The position numbers were made by a program, and so were the translations under genes. Of a stretch of 64,000 bases of DNA, positions 9,827-18,638 are shown one piece after another. This DNA comes from RGIG1681 sp045650505 (GTDB taxonomy: Bacteria > Bacillota > Clostridia > Christensenellales > UBA1242): assembly GCA_045650505.1 (NCBI GenBank), contig JAZRRE010000031.1, positions 1 to 64,000 on the forward strand, in the 5' to 3' direction. The notes under the pieces are model-generated. The model searched no databases and was not told the DNA's origin. It worked only from the letters and a program-made list of their open reading frames with translations. Numbering within the stretch: the first letter of the stretch is position 1; each line of letters starts with the position of its first letter.

Positions 9827-10357
9827 TTATTTTTGATTTTTTAAATCTATCACTTTTTTAAAAAATGGCTGTGCTTCAGCAACAATAAAGTCAAAATATT
9901 TTTCAGGGTTTTCACGAACCTTTGTTCCACTAACATTTATTTTTTGTCTGTCAAAACAAACAAATTCACATTCAGCAAAATGAAGTTCATTGAGTTTTCG
10001 ATAACTCTCATCGGCAAATTTCATATTAACTTTGTGGCGTGTCACTTTTTTGAAATAGTCACTCCACTCTTTCATTGGGGCGGGAAAAGCTCCAAGTTTT
10101 GCCTCGTTCATATAGATAATTTTAATGTTTTTGTGATGCTTAAAATGAGCTTTAAGCCACTTAACGCGAAGTTTTGCAGAAATAAAAGGCAAGCCTGCTT
10201 TTTCGCAAAGTGCCCTTGAGTTATCTTCGTGGTCAGCAACCACCACATACAAAATGTCGCACTTGTTTGCACATTCTTTAATGGTTGAAATATGCCCCAA
10301 GTGTGGTGGCAAAAATTTTCCTGGGAAAGCCCCAATTTTAAGTTTCTTTTTTTCCAT
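9827..10357 (-). CDS. Nicotinamide-nucleotide adenylyltransferase-like nucleotidyltransferase
   Basis: 176-residue HIGH-superfamily nucleotidyltransferase. GAFPGKFLPPHLGHI near the N-terminus carries the HxGH signature, and NVSGTKVRENPEKYF near residue 145 is the ISSTxIR-type motif that binds ATP phosphates. This arrangement fits NadM/NadR-type NMN adenylyltransferases. It is not the NadD type, which is longer and differs around the first motif. It lies divergently from the NAD synthetase gene at 10449, which supports a role in NAD synthesis. A cytidylyltransferase with another acceptor cannot be excluded. An ATTATATAAT palindrome at 10387-10396 could give -10 elements to both genes. Confidence 0.75.
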   Translation of the reverse strand: MEKKKLKIGAFPGKFLPPHLGHISTIKECANKCDILYVVVADHEDNSRALCEKAGLPFISAKLRVKWLKAHFKHHKNIKIIYMNEAKLGAFPAPMKEWSDYFKKVTRHKVNMKFADESYRKLNELHFAECEFVCFDRQKINVSGTKVRENPEKYFDFIVAEAQPFFKKVIDLKNQK

Positions 10358-10448
10358 AAAATTTTGATTCCTTTTTTAATGGTTTTATTATATAATTAAA
10401 TATGAAAAAATCAAAACAAAACAAACAATATTTTGTTGAAGGGAAATT

Positions 10449-11192
10449 ATGAATAATTTAAAAACTGAAATAATTAAGTATATAAAAAACTATGTTGAGA
10501 GCGCACACGCAAAAGGTGTTGTGCTTGGAATGAGTGGTGGCAAAGATAGTCTTGTTGTGGCTGCACTTTGCTGTCAAGCAATCGGCAGTGAAAATGTTTT
10601 TGGTGTGATTATGCCAAATGGTGAAATGGCTGATATTGAAGATGCTGTTAAAACCTGCGAGTTTTTAAAAATAAGGTATGAAGTTGCAAACATTGAAAAC
10701 AGTTTCAAAGACACTGTTGCGCTCACAAAAAACATTTTAAAAACCGAAGAACTTTCTAGTGTGACAATGCTTAACATTTCTCCAAGACTTCGAATGAATC
10801 TTCTTTATGCTGTTGGCGGAACACTCGGGTTTCTTGTTGCAAACACATCAAATCTTTCAGAGAGAATGGTGGGTTATTCAACCAAATGGGGCGACGGTGT
10901 TGGTGATTTTGCACCACTTGCCTCACTCACAAAAACTGAAGTGTGTGAACTTGGTCTTGCACTTGGGCTTCCTGATGAACTTGTCAACAAAAAGCCAGCC
11001 GATGGCTTAACCGGAAAAACCGATGAAGATGTTATGGGCTTTTCTTACGCCGAACTTGATGACTTTATTAGAAACGGCAAAAAAGGTGAAAACTTTGAAA
11101 AGATTCTCAAAATGCATAAAGTTTCTGCACATAAAAGAAATCCAATTTCAAGTTTTGTGAACCCTTCAAAAAACCATTTTGATGAAATTTAG
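10449..11192 (+). CDS. nadE: NH3-dependent NAD+ synthetase
   Basis: Amidates deamido-NAD to NAD with ammonia and ATP. The SGGKDSLVVAALC P-loop of the N-type ATP pyrophosphatases is at about residues 29-41. Later come NTSNLSERMVGYSTKWGD and the KPADGLTGKTDEDVMGFSY segment. At 247 residues it lacks the N-terminal nitrilase-type glutaminase domain, so it should use free ammonia. The ribosome binding site is GAAGGGAAATT. It is transcribed divergently from the NMN adenylyltransferase-like gene, and the two could supply consecutive steps. A terminator follows directly. Confidence 0.93.
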   Translation: MNNLKTEIIKYIKNYVESAHAKGVVLGMSGGKDSLVVAALCCQAIGSENVFGVIMPNGEMADIEDAVKTCEFLKIRYEVANIENSFKDTVALTKNILKTEELSSVTMLNISPRLRMNLLYAVGGTLGFLVANTSNLSERMVGYSTKWGDGVGDFAPLASLTKTEVCELGLALGLPDELVNKKPADGLTGKTDEDVMGFSYAELDDFIRNGKKGENFEKILKMHKVSAHKRNPISSFVNPSKNHFDEI

Positions 11193-11202
11193 AAAAACAA
11201 AA

Positions 11203-11230
11203 ACCACACCAAAACGGTGTGGTCTTTTTT
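11203..11230. terminator. Bidirectional terminator between nadE and the dxs-like gene
   Basis: Stem ACCACACC (11203-11210) / GGTGTGGT (11216-11223) with A-rich left flank and T6 right flank. It sits between the converging genes ending at 11192 and 11232. Confidence 0.85.
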
Positions 11231-11231
11231 A

Positions 11232-13004
11232 TTATTTATTTTTTAAAGCATTCAAAATTTCATTTGTCATATTTTCTGTTGTAAGCCCAAATTTTTCTTT
11301 AAGGGTTGCAACGGGGGTATTGCTTGTGAACTCTCTTTCTGCACCAAAATTCAAAACAACTTTTCCGTGTTTTGCAAGGTGTCTTGAAACGCTTTCTCCA
11401 AAACCACCGTCAATCACGCCATCTTCAATAGTCACAAACACAGAGTGGTCGATTGAAAGATTATCAAGCATATCGGTGTCTAAAATGTTTGAATAAATTG
11501 GGTTTATTAGTGTTGCGCTGATTTTGTGTTCTTCTTCTAAATGTGTGCAGAGTTTTTCACCCATTTTAAAGAATTTTCCAAGTGCCAAAATGCAAACTTT
11601 TTCACCGCTTTTCACCGTTTCAAACTTTGCAGGAAAATATGATTTTTCTTGCGTTATTTCAAGTTCAATCGGCTTATCAATTGAGTTTAGTGGCACTCTT
11701 ATCACCACAGGGTGAGAGGTTTGGTTTATTGCCCACTCAAACATTGAAACATATTCTTCTGGTGAACTTGGTGACATACACACAAGGTTAGGAATGCTCT
11801 TTGTGAGAGCAATATCAAACACACCTAAATGTGTTGCGTTTGCTGCTGTGATTCCACTTTTAAACACCAAAATAACAGCAGGTGAGTTGTTGAGTGCAAG
11901 TTCTTGTGAAAGTTGGTCATAAGCCCTTTGAATAAATGAACTATAAACCCCAAACACAGGGCGTTTGCTGGCTTTTGCAAGTGCGGAAACATAAGCCACT
12001 GCATGTTCTTCAGCAATTGTCACATCAACAAATCTTTCAGCATAAGTGTCGCGAAGGTCTTGTGTGAAACCACAAAGCCCCGGTGTTGCTGCAGTCACCA
12101 CCACCACATCTTTATTTTCTTTATGCTTTTTCAAAAGAAAGTCGTGAGTGAGTTTATAATAATCATAAGACGGACCTTGAGTTTTAAGTTCTCCGGTTTC
12201 AACATCAAATGGCTGCCTGAAATGCCATTTTTCTTTTTCAGTCATTGCAAACTCATAGCCATTTCCCTTAATGGTGTTAATGTGCACCACAATAGGGTGA
12301 TTGATGTTTTTAATTTTTGAAAGTTCGCCAACTAAAGTTTCAATGTTATTGCCTTCTTCAATATAAAGATAATCAAAGCCAAGTGATTTAAAAAAGTTGT
12401 TTTCACACTTTCCTTTGCTTGCCTTTAGTTTGCGAAGGTTGTTTGCAAGTGCGCCTTGATTTTCGGCAATGCCCATATCGTTGTCGTTAACAATCACAAT
12501 AAAGTTTGTGTCTGTTGTGCCAGCATTGTTCAAGCCCTCAAAAGCTTCACCACCAGAAAGTGAGCAGTCACCAATAAGTGAAACTACATTAAATTTTTCG
12601 TGATTCAAATCACGCGACTTTGCAAGCCCACACGCCAAACTTATTGAAGTTGAAGTGTGACCAATATGGAACAAATCATAATTACTTTCATTAGGAGCAA
12701 GATAGCCTGAAACATCTTTCATTTTGTCTGGTTCAATAAAACCATTTTTTCTGCCGGTCAAAATTTTATGTGGGTAGCATTGGTGTGACACATCTAAAAT
12801 GAGTTTATCTTTCAAAAAGTCAAACACATAGTGAAGTGCAATGGTGAGTTCTGCAACGCAAAGGTTTGAACCAATATGCCCACCAATTTCACTTGCTCTG
12901 TTTAAGCACGCAGAGCGAATTTCTTTTGCAAGTTTATTAAGCTCTTCAAAAGACAATTTTTTCAGGTCTTTTGGAGAATTTATCTTATTTAAAATTTCAT
13001 ACAT
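11232..13004 (-). CDS. dxs: 1-deoxy-D-xylulose-5-phosphate synthase-like protein
   Basis: Thiamine-diphosphate enzyme of the transketolase group, expected to condense pyruvate with glyceraldehyde-3-phosphate at the head of the MEP isoprenoid pathway. The 590 residues are a little shorter than typical DXS (about 620). DXS-like features are GGHIGSNLCVAELTIALHYVFD near residue 40, DVSHQCYPHKILTGR, the ThDP segment GDCSLSGGEAFEGLNNAG and AEEHAVAYVSALAK with the catalytic Glu. Differences from canonical DXS are GDC instead of GDG at the ThDP motif and ANATHLG instead of DGATHQG, so this may be a divergent paralogue. It is cotranscribed with the YbaK-type gene upstream (15-base gap). Confidence 0.8.
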   Translation of the reverse strand: MYEILNKINSPKDLKKLSFEELNKLAKEIRSACLNRASEIGGHIGSNLCVAELTIALHYVFDFLKDKLILDVSHQCYPHKILTGRKNGFIEPDKMKDVSGYLAPNESNYDLFHIGHTSTSISLACGLAKSRDLNHEKFNVVSLIGDCSLSGGEAFEGLNNAGTTDTNFIVIVNDNDMGIAENQGALANNLRKLKASKGKCENNFFKSLGFDYLYIEEGNNIETLVGELSKIKNINHPIVVHINTIKGNGYEFAMTEKEKWHFRQPFDVETGELKTQGPSYDYYKLTHDFLLKKHKENKDVVVVTAATPGLCGFTQDLRDTYAERFVDVTIAEEHAVAYVSALAKASKRPVFGVYSSFIQRAYDQLSQELALNNSPAVILVFKSGITAANATHLGVFDIALTKSIPNLVCMSPSSPEEYVSMFEWAINQTSHPVVIRVPLNSIDKPIELEITQEKSYFPAKFETVKSGEKVCILALGKFFKMGEKLCTHLEEEHKISATLINPIYSNILDTDMLDNLSIDHSVFVTIEDGVIDGGFGESVSRHLAKHGKVVLNFGAEREFTSNTPVATLKEKFGLTTENMTNEILNALKNK

Positions 13005-13019
13005 AAAACACCTTAAAGT

Positions 13020-13496
13020 TTAAATTTCTTCTGGAATAACGCAAACATCAATCCACTTTTTATAGTTTGAAAGTTCTTCAAGTTCAGTGATGGTTAGTTT
13101 GATTGCACTGTTTGAACTTCCACAAGCAGGAAAGACATAGTCAAAGCGTTTTAAAGACTCATCTAAATAAACTTCAACGCCAACGTTTACTGCAAATGGG
13201 CAAACCCCACCAACTGCGTGACCAATTTTTGCTTCAACATCTTCGTAGGCAAACATTTTTGCTTTGGTTTCAAAAAAGGCTTTGAATTTTGAGTTATTAA
13301 CTTTAGCATCGCCTGCGCAAACAATTAAAACAGGTGTTCCGTTCACATCAAACGAAAGTGTTTTTGCAATGCGTTTACCTTCAGTGTTAAGTGCGATTGC
13401 TGCAAGTTCAACGGTGGCAGAAGAAATTTCAAACTCTTGAATTTTGTCTGCAAATCCTTTTTCTTTTAAATAATCTCTAACTTTTTCAATAGCCAT
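13020..13496 (-). CDS. YbaK/EbsC-type aminoacyl-tRNA deacylase
   Basis: 158-residue YbaK/ProX-type trans-editing domain, which in characterised members hydrolyses mischarged Cys-tRNA(Pro) or related species. The N-terminal helix, KRIAKTLSFDVNGTPVLIVCAGDAKV and GHAVGGVCPFAV with the conserved GGVCPF region match the family, and the C-terminal SSNSAIKLTITELEEL corresponds to the usual GSRRSLLEI-type end. The exact amino acid edited is not readable. It is the first gene of a two-gene unit with the dxs-like gene, behind a good promoter at 13526-13554. Confidence 0.85.
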   Translation of the reverse strand: MAIEKVRDYLKEKGFADKIQEFEISSATVELAAIALNTEGKRIAKTLSFDVNGTPVLIVCAGDAKVNNSKFKAFFETKAKMFAYEDVEAKIGHAVGGVCPFAVNVGVEVYLDESLKRFDYVFPACGSSNSAIKLTITELEELSNYKKWIDVCVIPEEI

Positions 13497-13525
13497 AAAG
13501 AACTCCTAAATAATGATACAAAAAT

Positions 13526-13554
13526 ATTATAAATGAGGCTTGCTCTTTTTTCAA
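13526..13554 (-). promoter_or_regulatory. Promoter of the ybaK-dxs unit
   Basis: On the minus strand TTGAAA (13554-13549), a 17-base spacer, then TATAAT (13531-13526), about 30 bases before the YbaK-type start codon. Confidence 0.7.
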
Positions 13555-13642
13555 CTAAAAACAAAACAAAAAACAAACTTGAAAGCTTCACTAAAACAAA
13601 TTTACACGAATAAAATAAAGCAGTTTAATTTAAAGGAGAATT

Positions 13643-15013
13643 ATGGCTTTATTTTTTGGAACTGATGGACTTCGTGGTGAAGTTGATAAATTTTTAAAAC
13701 CCAAACTTGCGTTTAGGTGTGGAAATGCGCTTGCAAATGTTTTTAAAGAAAATGAAAAGAGCAAAAGAAAAAAATGCAAAATGCTGCTTGGCACCGACAC
13801 AAGAGGTTCGGCTGATATGCTTGCTTCGGCGTTTGCGTCAGGTGCAATGTCGGCTGGTGCTGATATTTATTTTGTGGGTATTTGCCCAACCGCAGGCATT
13901 GGCTATCTAACCAAATTTATGGGTTATGATTTTGGTGTGGTTATAAGTGCTTCGCATAACCCTGCAAGATATAATGGCATTAAAATTTTTAATGAGCAAG
14001 GCAATAAAATTGATGAAAAAACCATAAATCAAATTGAAAAGAAATTGCTTGCATTAAAACTTAATAAAAACAATAAATTCGGCAGGTTTTTTGAAAGTGA
14101 AAACCTAAAGGCAAATTATGAATCTTTTTTAATTGAATCAACATTAAGTGAACTTGAAAACAAAACACTTGAGGGTTTAAAAATTGTTCTTGACTGTTCA
14201 AATGGGGCAGCAAGCAAAATTGCTCCAAAAATATTCAAACTGCTTGGCGGGAATGTGGTTTCAACTTATGCAAAACCAAATGGCAAAAACATAAACAAAA
14301 ATTGTGGTGCACTTCACATCGAAACGCTTAAGGCAAATGTTTTGAAACATAAAGCAGATGTCGGTTTTGCTTTTGATGGTGACAGTGACAGAGTGATTGC
14401 TGTTGATGAAAATGGAGATGTGATTGATGGCGACCAAATTGTTTATATTTTGGCGTGTCAATATGCTGAAAAAAACAAACTTAAAAACAATGGAATTGTT
14501 TGCACCACTCACACAAATTTTGGAATTGAGCAAGCGCTGTTAGAGCAAGGAATCAAAGTGGTTCGAACAGATGTTGGCGACAAGTTTGTGAGTGCTGAAA
14601 TGGAAAGGCAAGGCTTTATTGTTGGAGGCGAACAGTCTGGGCATATTTTCATTAAAGATAAACTTCAAACCGGTGACGGAATTTTGGCAGCGCTAATGTT
14701 GTCGGTGATAATGAAAAATAAAAACAGAAAATTATCAGCACTTGCTTGCCAAAAACTCATTCCACAAATAAACAAAAATATTGAAGTGAAAAATAAAGAA
14801 ATAATAATCGAAAATCAAAATTTAAAAACTGAACTTGAAAAACTTAAAACAAATTTTGAGGGTGGCAGGTTATTTGTGCGTGCTTCTGGCACTGAAAATG
14901 TGATTCGCATTATGGCAGAAAATGAAAGTGAGGAAAAGTTAAATTTTGTGGCTAATGCACTTGAAACAATGATAAGAAAAATTGATTCAAGGAGTGGTTT
15001 ATGTGTGGAATAG
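13643..15013 (+). CDS. glmM: Phosphoglucosamine mutase
   Basis: Interconverts glucosamine-6-phosphate and glucosamine-1-phosphate for UDP-GlcNAc and peptidoglycan synthesis. FGTDGLRGEV at the N-terminus, the phosphoserine loop SASHNPARYNGIKIF (Ser about 101), the metal loop DGDSDRV and the C-terminal RASGTENVIRIM phosphate-binding loop are all present. At 456 residues it has family length. Its last 13 bases overlap glmS, so the two enzymes that use glucosamine-6-phosphate are translationally coupled. The ribosome binding site AAAGGAG precedes the ATG by 6 bases. Confidence 0.94.
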   Translation: MALFFGTDGLRGEVDKFLKPKLAFRCGNALANVFKENEKSKRKKCKMLLGTDTRGSADMLASAFASGAMSAGADIYFVGICPTAGIGYLTKFMGYDFGVVISASHNPARYNGIKIFNEQGNKIDEKTINQIEKKLLALKLNKNNKFGRFFESENLKANYESFLIESTLSELENKTLEGLKIVLDCSNGAASKIAPKIFKLLGGNVVSTYAKPNGKNINKNCGALHIETLKANVLKHKADVGFAFDGDSDRVIAVDENGDVIDGDQIVYILACQYAEKNKLKNNGIVCTTHTNFGIEQALLEQGIKVVRTDVGDKFVSAEMERQGFIVGGEQSGHIFIKDKLQTGDGILAALMLSVIMKNKNRKLSALACQKLIPQINKNIEVKNKEIIIENQNLKTELEKLKTNFEGGRLFVRASGTENVIRIMAENESEEKLNFVANALETMIRKIDSRSGLCVE

Positions 15014-16764
15014 TGGGTTATGTGGGAACAGAAAAACAAACAAAATCACTTATCAAAATTTTGCAAAAACTCGAATATCGTGGATACGATTCAGCAGGCT
15101 TTGCAAGTTTAAAAAACTCTAAATTTGAAGTGTTGAAAAGGTGTGGAAACATAAACAATCTCTTTGAAAGTGTGGAAGAAGAAAATGTTTCAAATTGTTT
15201 TATTTCACACACAAGGTGGGCAACTCATGGTGGTTGCACAGAGCAAAATGCACACCCGCACCTTTCAAACAAAGAGCAGTTTGCAGTGGTGCATAATGGC
15301 ATTATTGAAAATTATGAAACACTCAAAAAAGAATATAATCTCACTTTAAAAAGTGACACTGATACAGAAGTGGTTGCTGAAATTTTAGAAAAATTCAACG
15401 CTCAAACAATTTTTGATTTTATTGACACTTTTAAAATTGTTAAAGGAAGTTATGCAATTTTAGCACTTTCAAGACAAAAGAAAAACACAATGTTTTTGGC
15501 AAAACAAAAAAGCCCGCTTTATGTTGCACAAAATGAAAATGGCGACACTCTTGTTGCTTCTGACCCAATTTGTTTTGTTGATTTTGCAAAAAATTATTAT
15601 TCATTTAACGATGGCGAATTTGCCGAAATAAACGGAAATGAAATTGTGTTTTATGACTCACAAAAAAACAAAATAAAAAAGCCAAGTTTAGTGCTTGATG
15701 ATTTTTTTGAAACTTCTAGCAAGGAAAATTTTGAAAATTTTATGCTCAAAGAAATTTATGAAGAAAAAGAAGCACTTTTAAGACAAGTGAAAGTTTATGA
15801 AGAAAAAGAGGTTTTAAAAAGGTTTGATAAAAACTTTATTTCAAAGTTTAAAGAAATCAAGTTTATCGGTTGCGGCACGGCATATCACGCTGGTCTTATG
15901 GGTGCAAAATTTGTTGAGAAAATCTTAAACAAAAAATCTTCAACTGAAATTGCAAGTGAGTTTGTTTATCAAAAACCAAACTTCATTTCAAAAGACACAC
16001 TTTATGTTTTTGTGAGTCAAAGTGGAGAAACCGCAGACACTCTTCTTGCTCACGAAATGGTGAAAAGTGAAGGTGCAACAACCATTGCACTCACAAATGT
16101 TTTATATTCAAGTTTGGCAAAAAAGAGTGACTTTGTTTTGCCTATTCTTGCAGGTGTTGAAATTGCTGTTGCTTCCACAAAAGCTTATGTTTGTATGCTT
16201 TCAAGCATTTATTTATTTTGCTCATTTTTGAAAAGTGAAACTGAATATAAATCTGCCACCAAAAAGTTAAAAATTTTGGCAGATAAAATCACTAAATTTG
16301 ACACTTCAAAAATTGATAAAATTGCCAAAACTTTAACGCAAAAAAATGAAGCAGTTTTTATTGGAAGGGGTATGGATTACATCACAGCACTTGAGGGTTC
16401 TCTTAAACTTAAAGAGATAACATATATCAACGCAAATGCATATCCTGCCGGAGAACTTAAACACGGGTTCTTGGCGCTTATTGAAAAAGGCACGCCGCTT
16501 TTTGTGTTTATGATTGAAAAAGACTTGACTGTCAAAACAAAAAGTTCTATGAAAGAGGCAGAGTCAAGGGGTGCAAAATCAATAGTTTTCACAAATCAAA
16601 AATCTGGTTTTGAAACAGAAATTGAAATTCAAGAAAGTGATGAATTTTTGTCGCAGATTGCTGCCATTGTTCCAATGCAATATTTGGCATATAAGGTCAG
16701 TGTTTTGAAAGGTATTAACCCTGACCAGCCACGAAATCTTGCCAAAAGTGTCACAGTTGAGTGA
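15001..16764 (+). CDS. glmS: Glutamine-fructose-6-phosphate aminotransferase (isomerizing)
   Basis: Makes glucosamine-6-phosphate from fructose-6-phosphate and glutamine, the committed step of amino sugar synthesis. The sequence opens MCGIVGYVG, so Cys becomes the N-terminal nucleophile after Met removal. HTRWATHGG, VHNGIIENY and SDTDTEV belong to the glutaminase domain. Two SIS domains follow (CGTAYHAGLMGAKF; FIGRGMDYITALEGSLKLKEI), and the C-terminus PRNLAKSVTVE is canonical. At 587 residues it is slightly shorter than the usual 600-610. It overlaps glmM by 13 bases. No glmS ribozyme can precede it because the start lies inside glmM. Confidence 0.96.
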   Translation: MCGIVGYVGTEKQTKSLIKILQKLEYRGYDSAGFASLKNSKFEVLKRCGNINNLFESVEEENVSNCFISHTRWATHGGCTEQNAHPHLSNKEQFAVVHNGIIENYETLKKEYNLTLKSDTDTEVVAEILEKFNAQTIFDFIDTFKIVKGSYAILALSRQKKNTMFLAKQKSPLYVAQNENGDTLVASDPICFVDFAKNYYSFNDGEFAEINGNEIVFYDSQKNKIKKPSLVLDDFFETSSKENFENFMLKEIYEEKEALLRQVKVYEEKEVLKRFDKNFISKFKEIKFIGCGTAYHAGLMGAKFVEKILNKKSSTEIASEFVYQKPNFISKDTLYVFVSQSGETADTLLAHEMVKSEGATTIALTNVLYSSLAKKSDFVLPILAGVEIAVASTKAYVCMLSSIYLFCSFLKSETEYKSATKKLKILADKITKFDTSKIDKIAKTLTQKNEAVFIGRGMDYITALEGSLKLKEITYINANAYPAGELKHGFLALIEKGTPLFVFMIEKDLTVKTKSSMKEAESRGAKSIVFTNQKSGFETEIEIQESDEFLSQIAAIVPMQYLAYKVSVLKGINPDQPRNLAKSVTVE

Positions 16765-16918
16765 TTTTGAGTGTTAAAAAGCTTTCAAAAACTGCCAAAA
16801 AGCCAAAATGTAAAAATTTAAAAAATAAGGGTTAAATTATACATTTTTATGAAAGGGTGGTTTAGGGGTGGTTAAATTGCATAAAAATCAAAGATTATAA
16901 GATATTCATACATTTTAG

Positions 16919-16947
16919 TTGGTTTTTAAGTGTGTTTTTGGTATAAT
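16919..16947 (+). promoter_or_regulatory. Promoter of dut
   Basis: TTGGTT (16919-16924), 17-base spacer, TATAAT (16942-16947), then AAAGGAG and the dut ATG at 16976. The preceding 150 bases (16765-16918) contain only A/T-rich sequence and a direct GGGTGGTT-type repeat at about 16855-16875. Confidence 0.6.
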
Positions 16948-16975
16948 TTTATTAGATGAAAAAGGAGTTATATTT

Positions 16976-17515
16976 ATGAGCATTACACTTAAAGAAAACG
17001 AAATTGCGTTTGCAAAAATCCGTGAAACAGCCATTATTCCAACCAAAAAACTTGAAGATGCTGGCTATGATATGTACGCAAACTTTGAAGAAGATTATTT
17101 TGTGATTGAACCAGGCAAAACAAGAGCCATTCCAACAGGAATTGCAACCGCATTTTCAAGCAAATATTATATTCAAATTGAAGAAAGAAGTTCAATGGCA
17201 AAGATTGGTGTGAAGAAATCAGGTGGTGTTTTTGATTCAGGATATCGTGGAGAATATTTCATTATGACTTACAACACCAACGAAAAGCCGTTTGTGATTT
17301 CAAAAACCCCAGCAGAAGAAATGCCGGAAACTTTTGAGGTTGATGGAAAGACTTACAAAACTGCTGATGTAATGATTTACCCTTACACAAAAGCAGTGTG
17401 TCAAGCAGTGCTTCAAGAGATTCCTGTTTTGGAAGAAATTGAACTTTCTTACGCCGAACTTTGTGAGATAAAGTCAGAGCGTGGCAAAGGTGGTTTTGGA
17501 AGCAGTGGAAAATAG
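16976..17515 (+). CDS. dut: dUTP diphosphatase
   Basis: Hydrolyses dUTP to dUMP, keeping uracil out of DNA and feeding dTMP synthesis. The trimeric dUTPase motifs are visible: DAGYDMYA (motif I region), EERSSMAKIG (motif II), GVFDSGYRGEYFIMTYN (motif III, catalytic Asp) and the C-terminal RGKGGFGSSGK (motif V, which closes over the substrate). The 179 residues exceed the usual 145-150. The extra length is mostly an insertion between motifs III and V. I chose the ATG at 16976 because AAAGGAG sits 7 bases upstream, whereas the upstream in-frame extension overlaps the promoter. Confidence 0.88.
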   Translation: MSITLKENEIAFAKIRETAIIPTKKLEDAGYDMYANFEEDYFVIEPGKTRAIPTGIATAFSSKYYIQIEERSSMAKIGVKKSGGVFDSGYRGEYFIMTYNTNEKPFVISKTPAEEMPETFEVDGKTYKTADVMIYPYTKAVCQAVLQEIPVLEEIELSYAELCEIKSERGKGGFGSSGK

Positions 17516-17585
17516 GTTTTATTAAACAAAATAAAAATTTTATTAAAAAACCGAATAAAAACATAAAAAATTATTAAATCATAAT

Positions 17586-17620
17586 AAAGAGTGTTCAATT
17601 TTGTTTGACACTCTTTTTTT
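17586..17620 (+). terminator. Terminator after dut
   Basis: Stem AAAGAGTGT (17586-17594) / ACACTCTTT (17608-17616) followed by a T-run. Confidence 0.75.
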
Positions 17621-17702
17621 TCTTTTATATACTATAAACTGTAATAATAGCAAGATTAGACGCATTTTTAGTTCTAAAAAAATTTGTTAAAAGGGTGAAA
17701 AT

Positions 17703-18395
17703 ATGGCTAAAATTTTTATTGAGAAAAAAGAAATTAAATACAAAGTTAAAGAAACAATCGAAGACACATCTTTTGAAATTATTGATGGGCAATATGTTGA
17801 AAACACAAAACTCAACAGACGATATTCATCTGATATGTATTCATATCTTGATTTCAACGTGCTTTTTGCAATGGAAAACTTGTTTGATGAATATTACACA
17901 AAAATCATTTTGTTTAACGATGAAAAAAAAGTTGGTTATAACCTTTTGAGTTTGTCTAGCAATCTTGACATTTCAATCAAAAGAGTTTCTCCAAGAAACT
18001 TTTTAGTGCTTGGCATCAATAAAGACCAGGAAACTCAAGGTCAAGCAAGCTTCTGCTCACTTCAACCAGATGGTTCAGTTAATGAAGTTACCATCAACTT
18101 TAACTATATCAACCAATATAAGGTTATTGAGCAAAAATATTTCCTTTTGAACTATATCGAAGTTTTAGAGCCCCTTAATGAGGGTGAACGCAAAAAATTC
18201 ATCAACACAATTGCAGTTTTCCGTGATGATGGTTCAACCCTTAAAGTGCTTTATGATGAGAGATTAAACTCAAAAAGAGATTTGGTTTGTGAAATTGATA
18301 ATGGAAATCTTTTGATTTATTACAAAGATGATAACTCTGTTGTTAAAAAGATGACCATTTCTGAAATTTTAATCACAAAAAATGAAGAAGAATAA
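17703..18395 (+). CDS. Hypothetical protein (230 aa)
   Basis: I do not recognise this protein. It starts with an ATG seven bases behind AAGGGTG and is freestanding between the dut terminator and the actin-like gene. The sequence is soluble-looking, without a signal peptide, membrane segment or low-complexity tail. It is rich in beta-prone segments such as NLDISIKRVSPRNFLVLGI and GNLLIYYKDDNSVVKKMTI, and acidic at the C-terminus. Codon use matches the neighbours. It ends 243 bases before the actin-like gene, so membership in that operon is unlikely, although a functional link cannot be excluded. Confidence 0.75.
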   Translation: MAKIFIEKKEIKYKVKETIEDTSFEIIDGQYVENTKLNRRYSSDMYSYLDFNVLFAMENLFDEYYTKIILFNDEKKVGYNLLSLSSNLDISIKRVSPRNFLVLGINKDQETQGQASFCSLQPDGSVNEVTINFNYINQYKVIEQKYFLLNYIEVLEPLNEGERKKFINTIAVFRDDGSTLKVLYDERLNSKRDLVCEIDNGNLLIYYKDDNSVVKKMTISEILITKNEEE

Positions 18396-18542
18396 TCAAA
18401 AAATATCAGTTAAATGCTGATAAAACAAGTGCATAATAAACAAATATTAAATGGTTACATTCAAAAAACATTATGCCGCATTAAAATTAGTTTATTTAAA
18501 AATAAAAAAAATAATTATTTTTTGATTTTTCATTTATTTTAT

Positions 18543-18571
18543 TTGATTTATTTTTAAGTATATATTAAAAT
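18543..18571 (+). promoter_or_regulatory. Possible promoter of the actin-like operon
   Basis: TTGATT (18543-18548), 17-base spacer, TAAAAT (18566-18571), about 68 bases before the start at 18639. The rest of 18396-18638 is A/T-rich with no other structure that I can see. Confidence 0.45.
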
Positions 18572-18638
18572 GGTAATTAGTAAAATGCTAGAATTATTTT
18601 TAGTAAATTTAGGAAGAATTTAAAAAGGAAGTAAAACT

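Noticed and set aside
14950..15001. glmS ribozyme before glmS
   Set aside because: The start of glmS lies inside the end of glmM, leaving no leader for the ribozyme core.
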